A stretch of 64,000 bases of DNA, from the NCBI RefSeq assembly GCF_017873185.1, contig NZ_JAGGJX010000002.1:434001-498000 (forward strand), written 5' to 3'. The stretch comes from Metaclostridioides mangenotii. Its GTDB lineage: Bacteria > Bacillota > Clostridia > Peptostreptococcales > Peptostreptococcaceae. The notes under the pieces are model-generated. The model was given only the letters and a program-made list of their open reading frames with translations. It was not told the origin of the DNA and made no database searches. Shown here one piece after another: positions 1 through 8,453 of this stretch. The translations under genes were made by a program, and so were the position numbers. The stretch's first letter is position 1. Every line of letters starts with the position of its first letter.

Positions 1-5
1 TAGTG

Positions 6-75
6 AGAATAGCATATGTATTGGTGGTCATAAGTAGATTTAAAATGACCACCAATACACATGCTATTCTTTTTT
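6..75 (+). terminator. Strong rho-independent terminator of a gene left of the window
   Basis: The arms at 6-31 and 45-70 form a 26-bp stem with one mismatch around a 13-nt loop, followed by a T run (70-75). The stem is unusually long. It ends transcription arriving from outside the window; the gene it serves is not visible. Confidence 0.85.
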
Positions 76-102
76 ACGTTTTTGAAAATTTTGCCGATCA
101 AA

Positions 103-131
103 TTGAAATAGATACCAATCATTGGTATAAT
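103..131 (+). promoter_or_regulatory. Promoter with palindromic operator in the spacer (lipoprotein gene)
   Basis: TTGAAA at 103-108 and TATAAT at 126-131 are separated by exactly 17 nt. The spacer and -10 contain the perfect palindrome ATACCAAT-C-ATTGGTAT (112-128). The same palindrome sits in the same register in the promoter at 2213-2241, so the two genes are probably controlled by one DNA-binding protein. Its position over the spacer and -10 suggests repression, but that is inference. Confidence 0.75.
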
Positions 132-184
132 TTTAGTGAAATGAGATGAATTTGTACAAATTTAAATTGTGAGGGAGCATTTTT

Positions 185-796
185 ATGAGAAAAATATTAA
201 TAGTTGCATCGATGTTGTTGTTGGTATTTACGGTAGGATGTAATAGTAAAAATGATACAGGAAATAATCAAAAAGACAAAAATGTAGAGATATTATCTAA
301 TAAGAAATATAAAGAGAGAATCAATTTAGTACTTGATGAATCGAGAAAATACATTAGTGATTATACGTATGTACATGATGAAGAAGAATACGTTGAGAAG
401 ACCCCAGAAAATGAGGAGTATCAAAAACTATTAGAGAGTTATAAAATCAATGAAAAAAAGTATAAAGAAATGGGAGAGAAATTTTCTAAGTTTAGAAGTA
501 AGGATGAAGAAACCAATAAAATTCATGATAAATTGATTAAAATATTTATCGATAAATCAAATAATTTCAAAGAGAGAGACGAATTAGAAACGAAGATTAG
601 AGAATTCGGTGTTGAAGAATCGGTTAATGAATTAGAAATAGAAGCAGGCACCGTTCCAGAAAATCTTATGTCAGAAAAAGAACGAAATGAGATAGATCTT
701 AGAATTGATGAGCTGGATCGATTGATTTATGAGGATAATACATTAATCGATGTGTGGAATGAATTAGAACGTAATTTAGGTGTAAACTTAGATTGA
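185..796 (+). CDS. Small putative lipoprotein of unknown function
   Basis: This 203-residue protein has an N-terminal export signal (MRKILIVASMLLLVFTVGCN) ending in a lipobox-like TVGC, so Cys19 is the likely lipidated residue. The -3 position is Thr rather than Leu, which makes the lipobox imperfect. The rest is charged and rich in Glu, Lys and Asn, probably helical or coiled coil, with no domain I recognise. The start follows a GAGGGAG ribosome site. It has its own promoter with the 112-128 palindrome, shared only with the YHYH-domain gene at 2287, which suggests co-regulation. The protein presumably sits on the outer face of the membrane. No specific function can be proposed. Confidence 0.8.
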   Translation: MRKILIVASMLLLVFTVGCNSKNDTGNNQKDKNVEILSNKKYKERINLVLDESRKYISDYTYVHDEEEYVEKTPENEEYQKLLESYKINEKKYKEMGEKFSKFRSKDEETNKIHDKLIKIFIDKSNNFKERDELETKIREFGVEESVNELEIEAGTVPENLMSEKERNEIDLRIDELDRLIYEDNTLIDVWNELERNLGVNLD

Positions 797-830
797 TAGG
801 ATAGGAAAATATAAATAAAAGAATATGGGT

Positions 831-866
831 AAAAACAAAGGCGATTGCTTAAATAGCTATCGCCTT
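831..866 (-). terminator. Bidirectional hairpin between lipoprotein and alcohol dehydrogenase genes
   Basis: Arms at 838-845 and 859-866 pair over 8 bp. Read on the minus strand, the hairpin is followed by a T-rich stretch, so it ends transcription of the dehydrogenase gene. It may also slow transcription from the lipoprotein side. Confidence 0.6.
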
Positions 867-968
867 AAAAATTTAAATGATTTTATTATTAAGTTATGTT
901 CACTTATTTGTAAACTATAACATTAGATAGCTTAAATATATTGTTTTATATTTTTTGTTTAATTAAAT

Positions 969-2030
969 CTATAGTATAACTACAGGTTTAATTAAATCTT
1001 TAGGCTTGTCTTTCATTAACATAAGAGCTTCTTCCATGTGGTCAAAGCCATTGAATTTATGTGTTAATAACTTGCTTGTGTCAAGCTTTCCTGTTTCCAT
1101 TAAAGATACTAGTTTTTCCATACGTAATCTACCACCAGGCATTAAACCTCCTGCTATTACTTTATGGCCCATGCCGCAACCCCACTCAACTCTTGGAATT
1201 TTTATATAGTCGCCACTACCTAAATAATTTACATTACCTATTCTACCGCCTGGTTTTAGCATTTCTATAGCTTGTGCAAAAGTATCATTATCTCCTCCTG
1301 CAATTATAACTTTATCAACACCTTTACCATGTGTTTTTTCCATAATTTGAGTAACTATGTCACCTTCTTTATAGTTTAGTATATCTGTAGCACCATATTC
1401 TTTAGCAGCAGCTACACAGTTTGCACGTGAACCTACTCCATATAAATGAGAAGCACCTCTAAGCGCTGCTCCAGCAACAGCCATAAGACCAACAGGCCCG
1501 ATTCCTATTACACAAACTGAATCTCCAAATTGGACATCAGCTAATTCTACACCATGAAATCCAGTTGGAACCATATCACTTAGCATAACAGCGTCTGCTA
1601 CATCAACACCTTCAGGAATTAGAGCTAGATTTGCATCAGCTTCATTAACATGAAAGTATTCACTAAAAACTCCATCTTTAAAATTAGAAAATTTCCAACC
1701 AGCTAGCATACCGCCTGAATGCATTGAATACCCTGCTTGAGCTTCTAGAGATCCCCAATCAGGTGTAATAGCAGGAACTATTACTTTATCCCCAGCTTTA
1801 AAGGACTTAACTTCACTTCCGACCTCTACAACTTCACCCACAGCTTCATGACCTAAAATCATATCAGAACGTTCACCTATTGCACCTTCCCATACTGTAT
1901 GTATATCAGATGTACATGGTGAAACGGCTAGCGGTTTTACAATTGCATCTAAATTACCACACTTTGGAACATCTTTTTCGATCCAACCAACATTTCCTAT
2001 TCCCAACATTGCAAAGCCTTTCATCTTCAT
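969..2030 (-). CDS. adh: NADP-dependent secondary-alcohol (isopropanol) dehydrogenase
   Basis: This 353-residue protein belongs to the zinc-dependent medium-chain dehydrogenases and closely resembles the Clostridium beijerinckii/Thermoanaerobacter brockii secondary-alcohol enzymes. These interconvert ketones such as acetone and secondary alcohols using NADP(H) in the cytoplasm. The zinc ligands are visible as Cys39 (VSPCTSDIHT), His61 (LGHEAVGE) and an Asp near 152. The nucleotide fold follows (GIGPVGLMAVAG), and the GSR motif of NADP-specific members is kept in GVGSRANC. The start was chosen because GAGGAG lies 9 nt upstream; an ATG two codons later is possible. It is a single-gene unit transcribed opposite to its neighbours. 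The family assignment is firm; the physiological substrate is inferred. Confidence 0.92.
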   Translation of the reverse strand: MKMKGFAMLGIGNVGWIEKDVPKCGNLDAIVKPLAVSPCTSDIHTVWEGAIGERSDMILGHEAVGEVVEVGSEVKSFKAGDKVIVPAITPDWGSLEAQAGYSMHSGGMLAGWKFSNFKDGVFSEYFHVNEADANLALIPEGVDVADAVMLSDMVPTGFHGVELADVQFGDSVCVIGIGPVGLMAVAGAALRGASHLYGVGSRANCVAAAKEYGATDILNYKEGDIVTQIMEKTHGKGVDKVIIAGGDNDTFAQAIEMLKPGGRIGNVNYLGSGDYIKIPRVEWGCGMGHKVIAGGLMPGGRLRMEKLVSLMETGKLDTSKLLTHKFNGFDHMEEALMLMKDKPKDLIKPVVIL

Positions 2031-2212
2031 ATAGACAATCTCCTCTTCAATTGGTTAATTTATAGAACTGTTTGTTAATAATTTATTTATGTCAATTTTA
2101 TGATATTGCTTTATTATCTAATTGTCAATGATGAATTTTTTATATAGTAATTTCTATAGCTATAATAGCTAGCCGTATTAGAGTTACGTATATTAAATAT
2201 TTTCCGATTTAT

Positions 2213-2241
2213 TTGTAACGGATACCAATTATTGGTATAAT
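2213..2241 (+). promoter_or_regulatory. Promoter with the same palindromic operator (YHYH-domain gene)
   Basis: TTGTAA at 2213-2218 and TATAAT at 2236-2241 are 17 nt apart. The palindrome ATACCAAT-T-ATTGGTAT (2222-2238) differs from the copy at 112-128 only at its central base and lies in the identical register. Confidence 0.75.
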
Positions 2242-2286
2242 CTGAGATGATTTGAGATAATTTAAGGATGAATTGGGGGAGTTTTT

Positions 2287-3417
2287 GTGAATTTTTTGAG
2301 GAGAAAATCTAAAAATAGGTGTTTTGCTGTAATCTTGACTGTTTCTTTGATGAGTTTTGGAAGTATATCTTTTGCTCACTCTGGAAGGACAGATTCTTCA
2401 GGAGGACATCACGACTATAAGAACAAGTCTGGTCTTGGAAGCTATCATTACCATCATGGTTATGGTCCACATTTACATACTAATGGATGTCCTTATGGAG
2501 GCGGCGGATCTAGTTCATCTGGATCATCTAGTTCTTCTGGAAATTCAGCAAGCTCGAGAGAATCAGAACAAAGAAGAGCTGAAGAAACTGCAATGAGGGA
2601 AGCAGAAGCTAAAGCCAGACAAGAGGAAAAAGATAAAGAAAGAGTTAAAAAAGAGGGAATTGATAAAGGGTATGAAAATGGATACTCTAGAGCTGGCCGT
2701 GACACTTCGTCGTATTCAGGAAGTTATGTAGATAATTATAATAACGGATACAATGAAGGGTACAACAGAGGTCTTGAACAAGTAGAAGAGGACGCTAAAG
2801 AAGCTTCTGAAAAAGGGTACAACCTTGGAGTTACAGGAGAAGATATAGAAAATCCTTATTCAAAAGAGATATTATTAGAATCATTTAAAGAAGGTTACGA
2901 GAAAGGTTTTGGAGAGTACAAGTCTAAGAAAAAAGAAGAGTATAAGGCAATTGGAAAGCAAGACGGCGCTGAAGACAAACCTATGATGGAGTTTGAAGAG
3001 GATATAAATAAAGAAATTAAAGCTGCGTACATAGATGGGTACAACAGTTCCCAAAAAGTAATAGAAAAAGAATTTAACGAAAGAGGATTTAAAGCTGCAA
3101 TCAAGAAGGCTAAATCAGAAGAAAGTTCTATAAAAAATGAAAAACACTCTAAATGGTATAAAGCCGGGTACGAAAACGGTAAAAAGAGATTAGATAAAGA
3201 GCTCGAAAAAGCTTACCAAAAAGGTTTAAAAGGAGAGGAATTCCAAGTAGAAACAGCAGTGCTTGGAGCAAAAGAATACCTTAAAGAGGAATACGACAGA
3301 GGAAAAGAAGATGCAAAAACTAATGGGGCAATTGGAGCAGGCGTTATAGGCGTATCGGCAACAGGGTTAGTTCTATATAGAAGAAATAGAAAGAAAAACG
3401 GAAATAGAAAGTATTAA
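2287..3417 (+). CDS. Secreted, membrane-anchored YHYH-domain protein with aromatic-Gly repeats
   Basis: This 376-residue protein starts at GTG behind a GGGGGAG ribosome site. A signal peptide ends near SISFA (about residue 30). The mature protein starts with a YHYH domain (about 31-68), rich in His and containing HSGRTDSSGGHH, SYHYHHGYGPHLH and one Cys (NGCPY), a pattern that suggests metal binding. A Ser/Gly linker follows, then a charged helical region. From about 125 to 320 there are repeated Gly-Tyr motifs (GYENGYSRAG, NGYNEGYNRG, EGYEKGFGE, AGYENGKK). A C-terminal hydrophobic segment (IGAGVIGVSATGLVLY) and basic tail could anchor it in the membrane. The function of this architecture is not known to me. 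It shares its operator-promoter with the lipoprotein gene at 185. Confidence 0.82.
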   Translation: MNFLRRKSKNRCFAVILTVSLMSFGSISFAHSGRTDSSGGHHDYKNKSGLGSYHYHHGYGPHLHTNGCPYGGGGSSSSGSSSSSGNSASSRESEQRRAEETAMREAEAKARQEEKDKERVKKEGIDKGYENGYSRAGRDTSSYSGSYVDNYNNGYNEGYNRGLEQVEEDAKEASEKGYNLGVTGEDIENPYSKEILLESFKEGYEKGFGEYKSKKKEEYKAIGKQDGAEDKPMMEFEEDINKEIKAAYIDGYNSSQKVIEKEFNERGFKAAIKKAKSEESSIKNEKHSKWYKAGYENGKKRLDKELEKAYQKGLKGEEFQVETAVLGAKEYLKEEYDRGKEDAKTNGAIGAGVIGVSATGLVLYRRNRKKNGNRKY

Positions 3418-3425
3418 ATTTTAAG

Positions 3426-3470
3426 AAGCTGTATCCTAAATAAAGTTACATATTTAAGATACAGCTTTTT
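3426..3470 (+). terminator. Terminator after the YHYH-domain gene
   Basis: Arms of 17 nt with one mismatch (3426-3442 and 3451-3467) are followed by a short T run. The hairpin is near-symmetric and could also serve the convergent flavoprotein gene. Confidence 0.8.
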
Positions 3471-3559
3471 AATTATCATTTATAGTATACGATTTTATGA
3501 AGTAATTTAATGTATTTAATTAAAATCAAAAGCTTTAAAAGCTTAAGGATAATTAAAAG

Positions 3560-4030
3560 TTAGCGTCTAGATTTTCCAGTAATATGATCTACAGTTATTT
3601 TTACCACATAAGTTTGCTCAGTTAAAGCTGTTATGTATTTTTTACCTTTGTCTGTAATATTAGAATCAGGATCGTATTTATTGATAAGCTCCATTAGAGC
3701 AGCGTATTTTTCATCATCTAAAGCCTCACTAGCTGTACCAAAAACAATTACACTTTCGTAATTGGTAGTGAATTCACCTGGAAGTATCTCAGTATTACCG
3801 ACTGCATTAAATGATACTTTGTCGTTGTTTTTAATATTTTCGATTTTGTGACCAGTTTTAGCACTGTGGAAATATATAGCATCATTGAAATAAACATAAC
3901 TAACAGGAACACCGTATGGATAACCGTTATCGCTTATTGAAGAAAGAACTCCATACTCGCAATTCTTTAGGATATCTTTTGCCTCATCAACACTTAACAT
4001 TCTGTCTTTTCTTCTCATTTCTTTAAACAT
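3560..4030 (-). CDS. NimA-like pyridoxamine 5'-phosphate oxidase-family flavoprotein
   Basis: This 156-residue protein has the split-barrel fold of the PNPOx-like/NimA family. These proteins bind FMN or related cofactors; some members reduce 5-nitroimidazole drugs. Typical features are an early helix (MLSVDEAKDILKN), GVLSSISDNGYPYGVPVSYVY, and HSAKTGHKIENIKNNDKVSF. The last contains the His-Ser-Ala-x-x-Gly-x-Lys segment that contacts the flavin phosphate. The ribosome site GGAGGG precedes the ATG. It is a single cytosolic gene, convergent with the YHYH gene. Its actual substrate cannot be read from the sequence, and nitroimidazole resistance should not be assumed. Confidence 0.85.
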   Translation of the reverse strand: MFKEMRRKDRMLSVDEAKDILKNCEYGVLSSISDNGYPYGVPVSYVYFNDAIYFHSAKTGHKIENIKNNDKVSFNAVGNTEILPGEFTTNYESVIVFGTASEALDDEKYAALMELINKYDPDSNITDKGKKYITALTEQTYVVKITVDHITGKSRR

Positions 4031-4225
4031 ACAAATCCCTCCAATTTTAAATATAATCTAAACATTTGGTATTTTCCATTATTTACTTTAATTATACCAT
4101 GTTGCAGAAAAATGTATAAGAGAAATAAAGTCAGTGGTAGTTACAGGAACATATGTAAAATATTTAAAAGTTTTTTCAAAAACACTAAAATTCCACAAAA
4201 ATAAAAGGGAAAAAATATGGAATTG

Positions 4226-4270
4226 TTGCTATGTACAACCAAATAAGTTATAATATTCCATGATGGAATA
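4226..4270 (+). promoter_or_regulatory. Promoter and operator-like palindrome of the 999-residue cell wall protein
   Basis: TTGCTA (4226-4231) and TATAAT (4249-4254) are 17 nt apart. A perfect palindrome TATTCCAT-G-ATGGAATA (4254-4270) begins at the last base of the -10 and covers the expected transcription start, a position typical of repressor sites. I see no second copy of this palindrome in the window. Confidence 0.65.
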
Positions 4271-4314
4271 AATATGTAAAAGAAGTAAAATCTTAATATA
4301 TGGGGTGAAAATTA

Positions 4315-7314
4315 ATGTTGAAAAGAAAAAAAATCGTATCGAAGTTACTTGCCACTACGATGGTATTAACATCGTTTACAGTTAATGCTAGTGCAGCAGA
4401 AGTAACGTCAACAACTATCGGTGGAAATGATAGATATGAAACAGCTATAAAAATAAGTGAAAACGGATGGTCAAAATCTGATCGTGCGATACTTATCAAT
4501 GGGGAAAAAGGCTTAGTTGATGCTTTAACAGCTACTCCTTACGCATATTCAAAAAATGCGCCAATACTAATAACAGCAGCTGGAAAACTATCACCAGCAA
4601 CAGCTAACAGACTTAAAGCTATGGATGTTAAAAATGTCGACATAGTTGGTGGAGTAAATTCAGTATCTAACCAAGTAGTAAACGACCTAAAGGCTATGGG
4701 AATAACAGTAAACAGAATAAGTGGAGCATCTAGATACGACACAAGTTTAGCTGTAGCTAAAGAATTGGACAAGATACAAGATGTATCTGAAATAGCGGTA
4801 GTAAATGGGGACAAAGGTATTCCTGACGCTGTAAGTGTTGCAGCACCAGCGGCAAGCAAAAAAATGCCAATACTTTTAGCTGAAAATAGTGGATTAAGTT
4901 CAGCAAGTAAAGATTTTGTAAACGGAGAAAGTGTTTCAAAATCTTATGTAATAGGATCAAATAACTCAGTGTCTGATACAGTTATGAACACATTACCAGG
5001 AACTAAAACTAGACTTGGTGGAGCAGACAGACACGACACTAATGCTGCAGTTATAAAAGAATTCTACACAGCAGCTTCATGGAACAATGTATATGTAGCT
5101 AAGTCAGGATTTGTTAAGACTAATGACGAGATAGTTGATGCTTTAGCAGCAGGTGTTTTAGCAGCTAAAAATGGTAATCCAATTGTTTTAGTTGGAAACA
5201 GCATAAACACTTCTCAACAATCTTTATTAGCTAGCAAGAAGTTTAGTAAGATGACTCAAATTGGTATGGGTATACCTGCTAATTCTGTAAATCAAATAAA
5301 AGCTACTCAAGCTGATGCAGAATCTAATGCAACAAGTGTATCAGTAGTAGATTATAAAACTATTAAAATAAAAGGTTCAAACTTAAATCTTATAGATAAA
5401 TCTAAAGTATCATTATCAGGAAATACAGTTAGTTCTTACACAGTTAATTCTGATGGTACAGAAGCTACTATAGTATTTAATAATGCATTTAGTGGAACTA
5501 ATTCTGTTAAAGTTACAAGTAATTTAGGAAAAATTATGGAGTTGTCATTTACATACAGCTCAGAAGTAAATAGTGTTCAAACTACTACTTCAGAAATATC
5601 AGTGGGAGGTATCCAATACCTTAAATTCACAGTTAACGGATCTCAAACAAAATCTATTGATGAGTTAAAATCTTTAGGATGGAAAATAGAGTTTAAAGCG
5701 AATGACAAGGTATTCTATGATAAAACTGGATTAGCAATTGATAATTCAATGACATCTGAAAATGGAAAATTAAGAACTAGTTCTGGAGAAGAAGGTAAAA
5801 AAGCTTTTGAATTAGGAAAGATATATAGTTATGAGGTAACTCTAACAAATGGATCTAAAGTGTTAAAGAGTAACAAGCTGTTCTTTGAGGTAGTTGATAA
5901 AAGTAACTTATACAGTGAAATAACATCTTTTAAAGTTCAAACAGGTAATTTGGTAAAATTAGATAGCACAAAATTAGTCGTAGATGAAACTGCTAATCTT
6001 GTGGATATTAAAGGTAAAGATACTGATGGGAATGTTGTTGATATATCAAATGATACTCTAAAAAGTGATAACTTTAAAGTGACTTCATCTAATAGTTCAG
6101 TTATAAGTGTTAACCAAACTACAAAAGAGCTAAAAGCTCAATCAACTGGTTCTGCAACTATAACTGTATCAAATGGGAATGTAAGTAAAACAATAAATTT
6201 AACAGTATCATCAGAAGCTAGAAAATTCAATACACTCACATTTTCACCATCTACAGTTTATGTAGGTTTAGATAAAGAGGTTACTGTAGTAGCAACAGCT
6301 AAAGATCAATATGGCGATCTGATTAAAGGTGAAAGAATATTTAAAGGTTCAGAAAAAGTTTTATCTGATGGAAAAGAAATAGCAACTATTGTATTACCAG
6401 TGGAAAAAGAATCACAAGTTACTAATGAAGAAGGAAAATTAAATGTAAAAGTAAAAGCTGATGCAGTCAATTCAGGATCAGGATCATTTACTGTAAAAGA
6501 TACTAATAAAACATATGCAACTTTAAATGTAAATACTAAGAAATTAGAGGATAACGATGTTGATAGATGGAAACTTGAAATTGATCAAGTTGACAGCGTT
6601 AGTAAAGATAATCAAATTGATGTATATGATGTAGTAGGAGATAAAACTGTAGATCTTGATTTAAATAGATACAATTCAAATTATTTCTACGATACAGTTG
6701 TATCTGATATCGATACAACTGCGACTTCAATACCTGAAAATGGATATTATGTAGCGTCTTCTAACGAAGATGTTGCAACAGTATCACAAAGTGGTGGGAA
6801 AATAACAGTGACAGCAGTTAAAAATACTAGTAATAGTGAGAGCACAAGCACTAGTATAAAGCTATATTACAAGGGATCATTAAAAGATACTTTTAACGTA
6901 GTAGTTAAAGATAGTACTCCTAAAATAACAAAAATAAGTGCAAATTCTATAGGTACTTTGAACTATGATAAAGATAAAGCACCTGGTGAATATGATGTTA
7001 TAAATAATTTGTTTAACATTACAAATGAAAATAGCGAAAACGTTGTAGAAGGTTTAACTATATCTGGTAAAAGTGGTAAAGTTATATATACCCCAGGTGA
7101 AGAAGAAGCGTCTGGATCATTTAATATAGGTGCAACACCACTTGCGAAAGTGAAAGTTGAGACTGATTTTGGAGCAACTGTATCAGGTGGAAAAGTTAAT
7201 ATACCTAATAAAAAAATAACAAAAGGACACATAATAGTGAAAGTATATAATGGTGCTGCTGATAGTGGGAATCCATTTGAAACATATACTATAGAAGTAA
7301 ATGTTGAAATATAG
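4315..7314 (+). CDS. Cell wall protein with three CWB2 repeats and Ig-like C-terminal region
   Basis: This 999-residue secreted protein has a signal peptide ending around NASAA (residue 27). Three cell wall binding type 2 repeats follow, opening at about residues 34 (IGGNDRYETA), 135 (ISGASRYDTS) and 233 (LGGADRHDTN) and ending near 335. In C. difficile these anchor proteins non-covalently to the wall through the PSII polymer. The remaining 660 residues are Ser/Thr/Asn-rich and predicted beta-rich. A bacterial Ig-like segment lies near 540-630, with VTSSNSSVISVNQTTKEL followed by GSATITV. There is no catalytic motif, so adhesion or a structural role is likely. It occupies the place of the cwp genes upstream of slpA in C. 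difficile. It has its own promoter, operator and terminator. Confidence 0.9.
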   Translation: MLKRKKIVSKLLATTMVLTSFTVNASAAEVTSTTIGGNDRYETAIKISENGWSKSDRAILINGEKGLVDALTATPYAYSKNAPILITAAGKLSPATANRLKAMDVKNVDIVGGVNSVSNQVVNDLKAMGITVNRISGASRYDTSLAVAKELDKIQDVSEIAVVNGDKGIPDAVSVAAPAASKKMPILLAENSGLSSASKDFVNGESVSKSYVIGSNNSVSDTVMNTLPGTKTRLGGADRHDTNAAVIKEFYTAASWNNVYVAKSGFVKTNDEIVDALAAGVLAAKNGNPIVLVGNSINTSQQSLLASKKFSKMTQIGMGIPANSVNQIKATQADAESNATSVSVVDYKTIKIKGSNLNLIDKSKVSLSGNTVSSYTVNSDGTEATIVFNNAFSGTNSVKVTSNLGKIMELSFTYSSEVNSVQTTTSEISVGGIQYLKFTVNGSQTKSIDELKSLGWKIEFKANDKVFYDKTGLAIDNSMTSENGKLRTSSGEEGKKAFELGKIYSYEVTLTNGSKVLKSNKLFFEVVDKSNLYSEITSFKVQTGNLVKLDSTKLVVDETANLVDIKGKDTDGNVVDISNDTLKSDNFKVTSSNSSVISVNQTTKELKAQSTGSATITVSNGNVSKTINLTVSSEARKFNTLTFSPSTVYVGLDKEVTVVATAKDQYGDLIKGERIFKGSEKVLSDGKEIATIVLPVEKESQVTNEEGKLNVKVKADAVNSGSGSFTVKDTNKTYATLNVNTKKLEDNDVDRWKLEIDQVDSVSKDNQIDVYDVVGDKTVDLDLNRYNSNYFYDTVVSDIDTTATSIPENGYYVASSNEDVATVSQSGGKITVTAVKNTSNSESTSTSIKLYYKGSLKDTFNVVVKDSTPKITKISANSIGTLNYDKDKAPGEYDVINNLFNITNENSENVVEGLTISGKSGKVIYTPGEEEASGSFNIGATPLAKVKVETDFGATVSGGKVNIPNKKITKGHIIVKVYNGAADSGNPFETYTIEVNVEI

Positions 7315-7322
7315 TTAAAATT

Positions 7323-7353
7323 AAAGCCATTGAGGATTTTCCTCAATGGCTTT
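7323..7353. terminator. Bidirectional terminator between convergent genes
   Basis: Arms of 14 nt (7323-7336 and 7340-7353) pair perfectly. The element serves the 999-residue protein gene on the plus strand and the YvrJ gene on the minus strand. Confidence 0.8.
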
Positions 7354-7361
7354 ATATATTT

Positions 7362-7508
7362 TCATTTTATTTCCAATATACTCATAGCCAACTTATCAAT
7401 ACTATCGCTAAGACCTACCAACTTACCCTCTATCCTAATAAGCAAGTACATACACAAAGCGATAGGAAAGCCAACATTCGTGATCAGAAATTGAATATCA
7501 TCAAACAT
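7362..7508 (-). CDS. YvrJ-family small membrane protein (48 residues)
   Basis: Translation of the minus strand gives a 48-residue peptide beginning MFDDIQFLITNVGFPIALCM and continuing YLLIRIEGKL. This is the signature of the YvrJ family, with its near-invariant TNVGFP and YLLxRIE. One hydrophobic segment (about 5-25) suggests membrane insertion, with a helical tail. An AGGTAGGTGA ribosome site precedes the ATG. It is the last gene of a minus-strand trio with the DUF2922 and DUF1659 genes. These three families often travel together in Firmicutes, and their function is unknown. Confidence 0.85.
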   Translation of the reverse strand: MFDDIQFLITNVGFPIALCMYLLIRIEGKLVGLSDSIDKLAMSILEIK

Positions 7509-7520
7509 AGAATCACCTAC

Positions 7521-7745
7521 CTAAACTAACTCATAAACAGTAGTATCAGTCTCAGTAACCTTAGCGCTAACTAAAGAAACGAAATCCTTTCCATCAACAG
7601 CAAATATATTTTTACTAAGTATCAACCCCATAGTAGACTTTATCTCTTCCTCAGTTATATCACTCTTAGGATTATCAATTGAAATTGATGCAGACTTATC
7701 AGCAGAAGTCTTAAAACTCAGAACTAACTTTCTTTTAGTTTCCAT
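7521..7745 (-). CDS. DUF2922-family protein
   Basis: This 74-residue soluble protein begins METKRKLVLSFKTSADKSAS and has the conserved pattern of DUF2922: a beta hairpin, DITEEEIKSTMGLILSKNIF, then an acidic end with VSAKVTETDTTVYEL. It lies 12 nt upstream of the YvrJ gene and 33 nt downstream of the DUF1659 gene, consistent with one transcript. The biochemical role of the family is unknown. Confidence 0.85.
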   Translation of the reverse strand: METKRKLVLSFKTSADKSASISIDNPKSDITEEEIKSTMGLILSKNIFAVDGKDFVSLVSAKVTETDTTVYELV

Positions 7746-7778
7746 ACAATACCTCCATAATATAATTTTATATTTAAA

Positions 7779-8000
7779 CTACTTAGATAAAGTTGCATTA
7801 TCTATTTTATTAACTTGTAATAATTTGAAATCCTGTAAAGACATAATAGATTCAACGATTTCGTAAATATCATCATCAAGAGCATCTAATTTAAGGTTAT
7901 TAAATGATTTACTACTAACTATAGTCTTTCCTTTCTCATCAATACCACAATCCAAACTGAGTTTTATACTAGATGAATTTTTAGTTGAAACAATAGCCAT
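7779..8000 (-). CDS. DUF1659-family protein
   Basis: This 73-residue protein fits DUF1659: an N-terminal beta strand pair (SIKLSLDCGIDEKGKTIVSS), SFNNLKLDALDDDIYEIVESI and a final LQDFKLLQVNKIDNATL. AGGAGG precedes the ATG. It is the first gene of the minus-strand trio with the DUF2922 and YvrJ genes. No function is established for the family. The promoter must lie in 8001-8195, which otherwise holds no gene. Confidence 0.83.
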   Translation of the reverse strand: MAIVSTKNSSSIKLSLDCGIDEKGKTIVSSKSFNNLKLDALDDDIYEIVESIMSLQDFKLLQVNKIDNATLSK

Positions 8001-8195
8001 AAAATTACCTCCTAATTTTATTCAAAGTATGTGCACAATTACTTTGTAACTTTATGATAGCAAGATATGTGTTTATGTAGTTAAAACACTAGTTATTAAA
8101 ATATATTTTAAAAAAGTTTGTCCAATTAATTTATATTTAACTATTGGATATATAGGGCTAAAATATAATCAATAAAATAGATTGGAGGGAATTAT

Positions 8196-8453
8196 ATGTT
8201 AGTAAGATTAGATGATATACCAGAAAATTTTCATGCAATGATAGTGGTTATAGGTATAGAAAAATTTTTAGAATTATCTAAGCTTTATGGAGGTATAAAT
8301 ATGTACATACCTATATACAGTTGTATAATTAGAGAGGCTAGAAATAGAGAGATAATAGAAAAATACAATGGTGTTAATTCAAATCAATTGGCACTAAAGT
8401 ACGGGATAAGCAGTAACAGTGTAAAAAGAATTGTGCGAAATATAAGTAAATAG
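8196..8453 (+). CDS. Mor-like transcription regulator, copy 1
   Basis: This 85-residue protein resembles the Mor transcription activator family known from phage Mu and from bacterial chromosomes. It has IGIEKFLELSKLYGGINMYIP, then a dimerisation-like helix (CIIREARNREIIEKYNG) and a helix-turn-helix (SNQLALKYGISSNSVKRIV). It therefore probably binds DNA. The start follows TTGGAGGGAATTAT. A paralogue with the same layout lies 200 bp downstream at 8657. Both sit directly upstream of the S-layer block, so they are candidates for local regulators. The alternative is that they are remnants of a mobile element; no phage genes adjoin them. Confidence 0.78.
   Translation: MLVRLDDIPENFHAMIVVIGIEKFLELSKLYGGINMYIPIYSCIIREARNREIIEKYNGVNSNQLALKYGISSNSVKRIVRNISK

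Noticed and set aside
1-75. GTGAGAATA at the left edge as a further copy of the slpA leader motif
   Set aside because: Only nine bases are similar, and they form part of a long terminator stem. No promoter or second block accompanies them.
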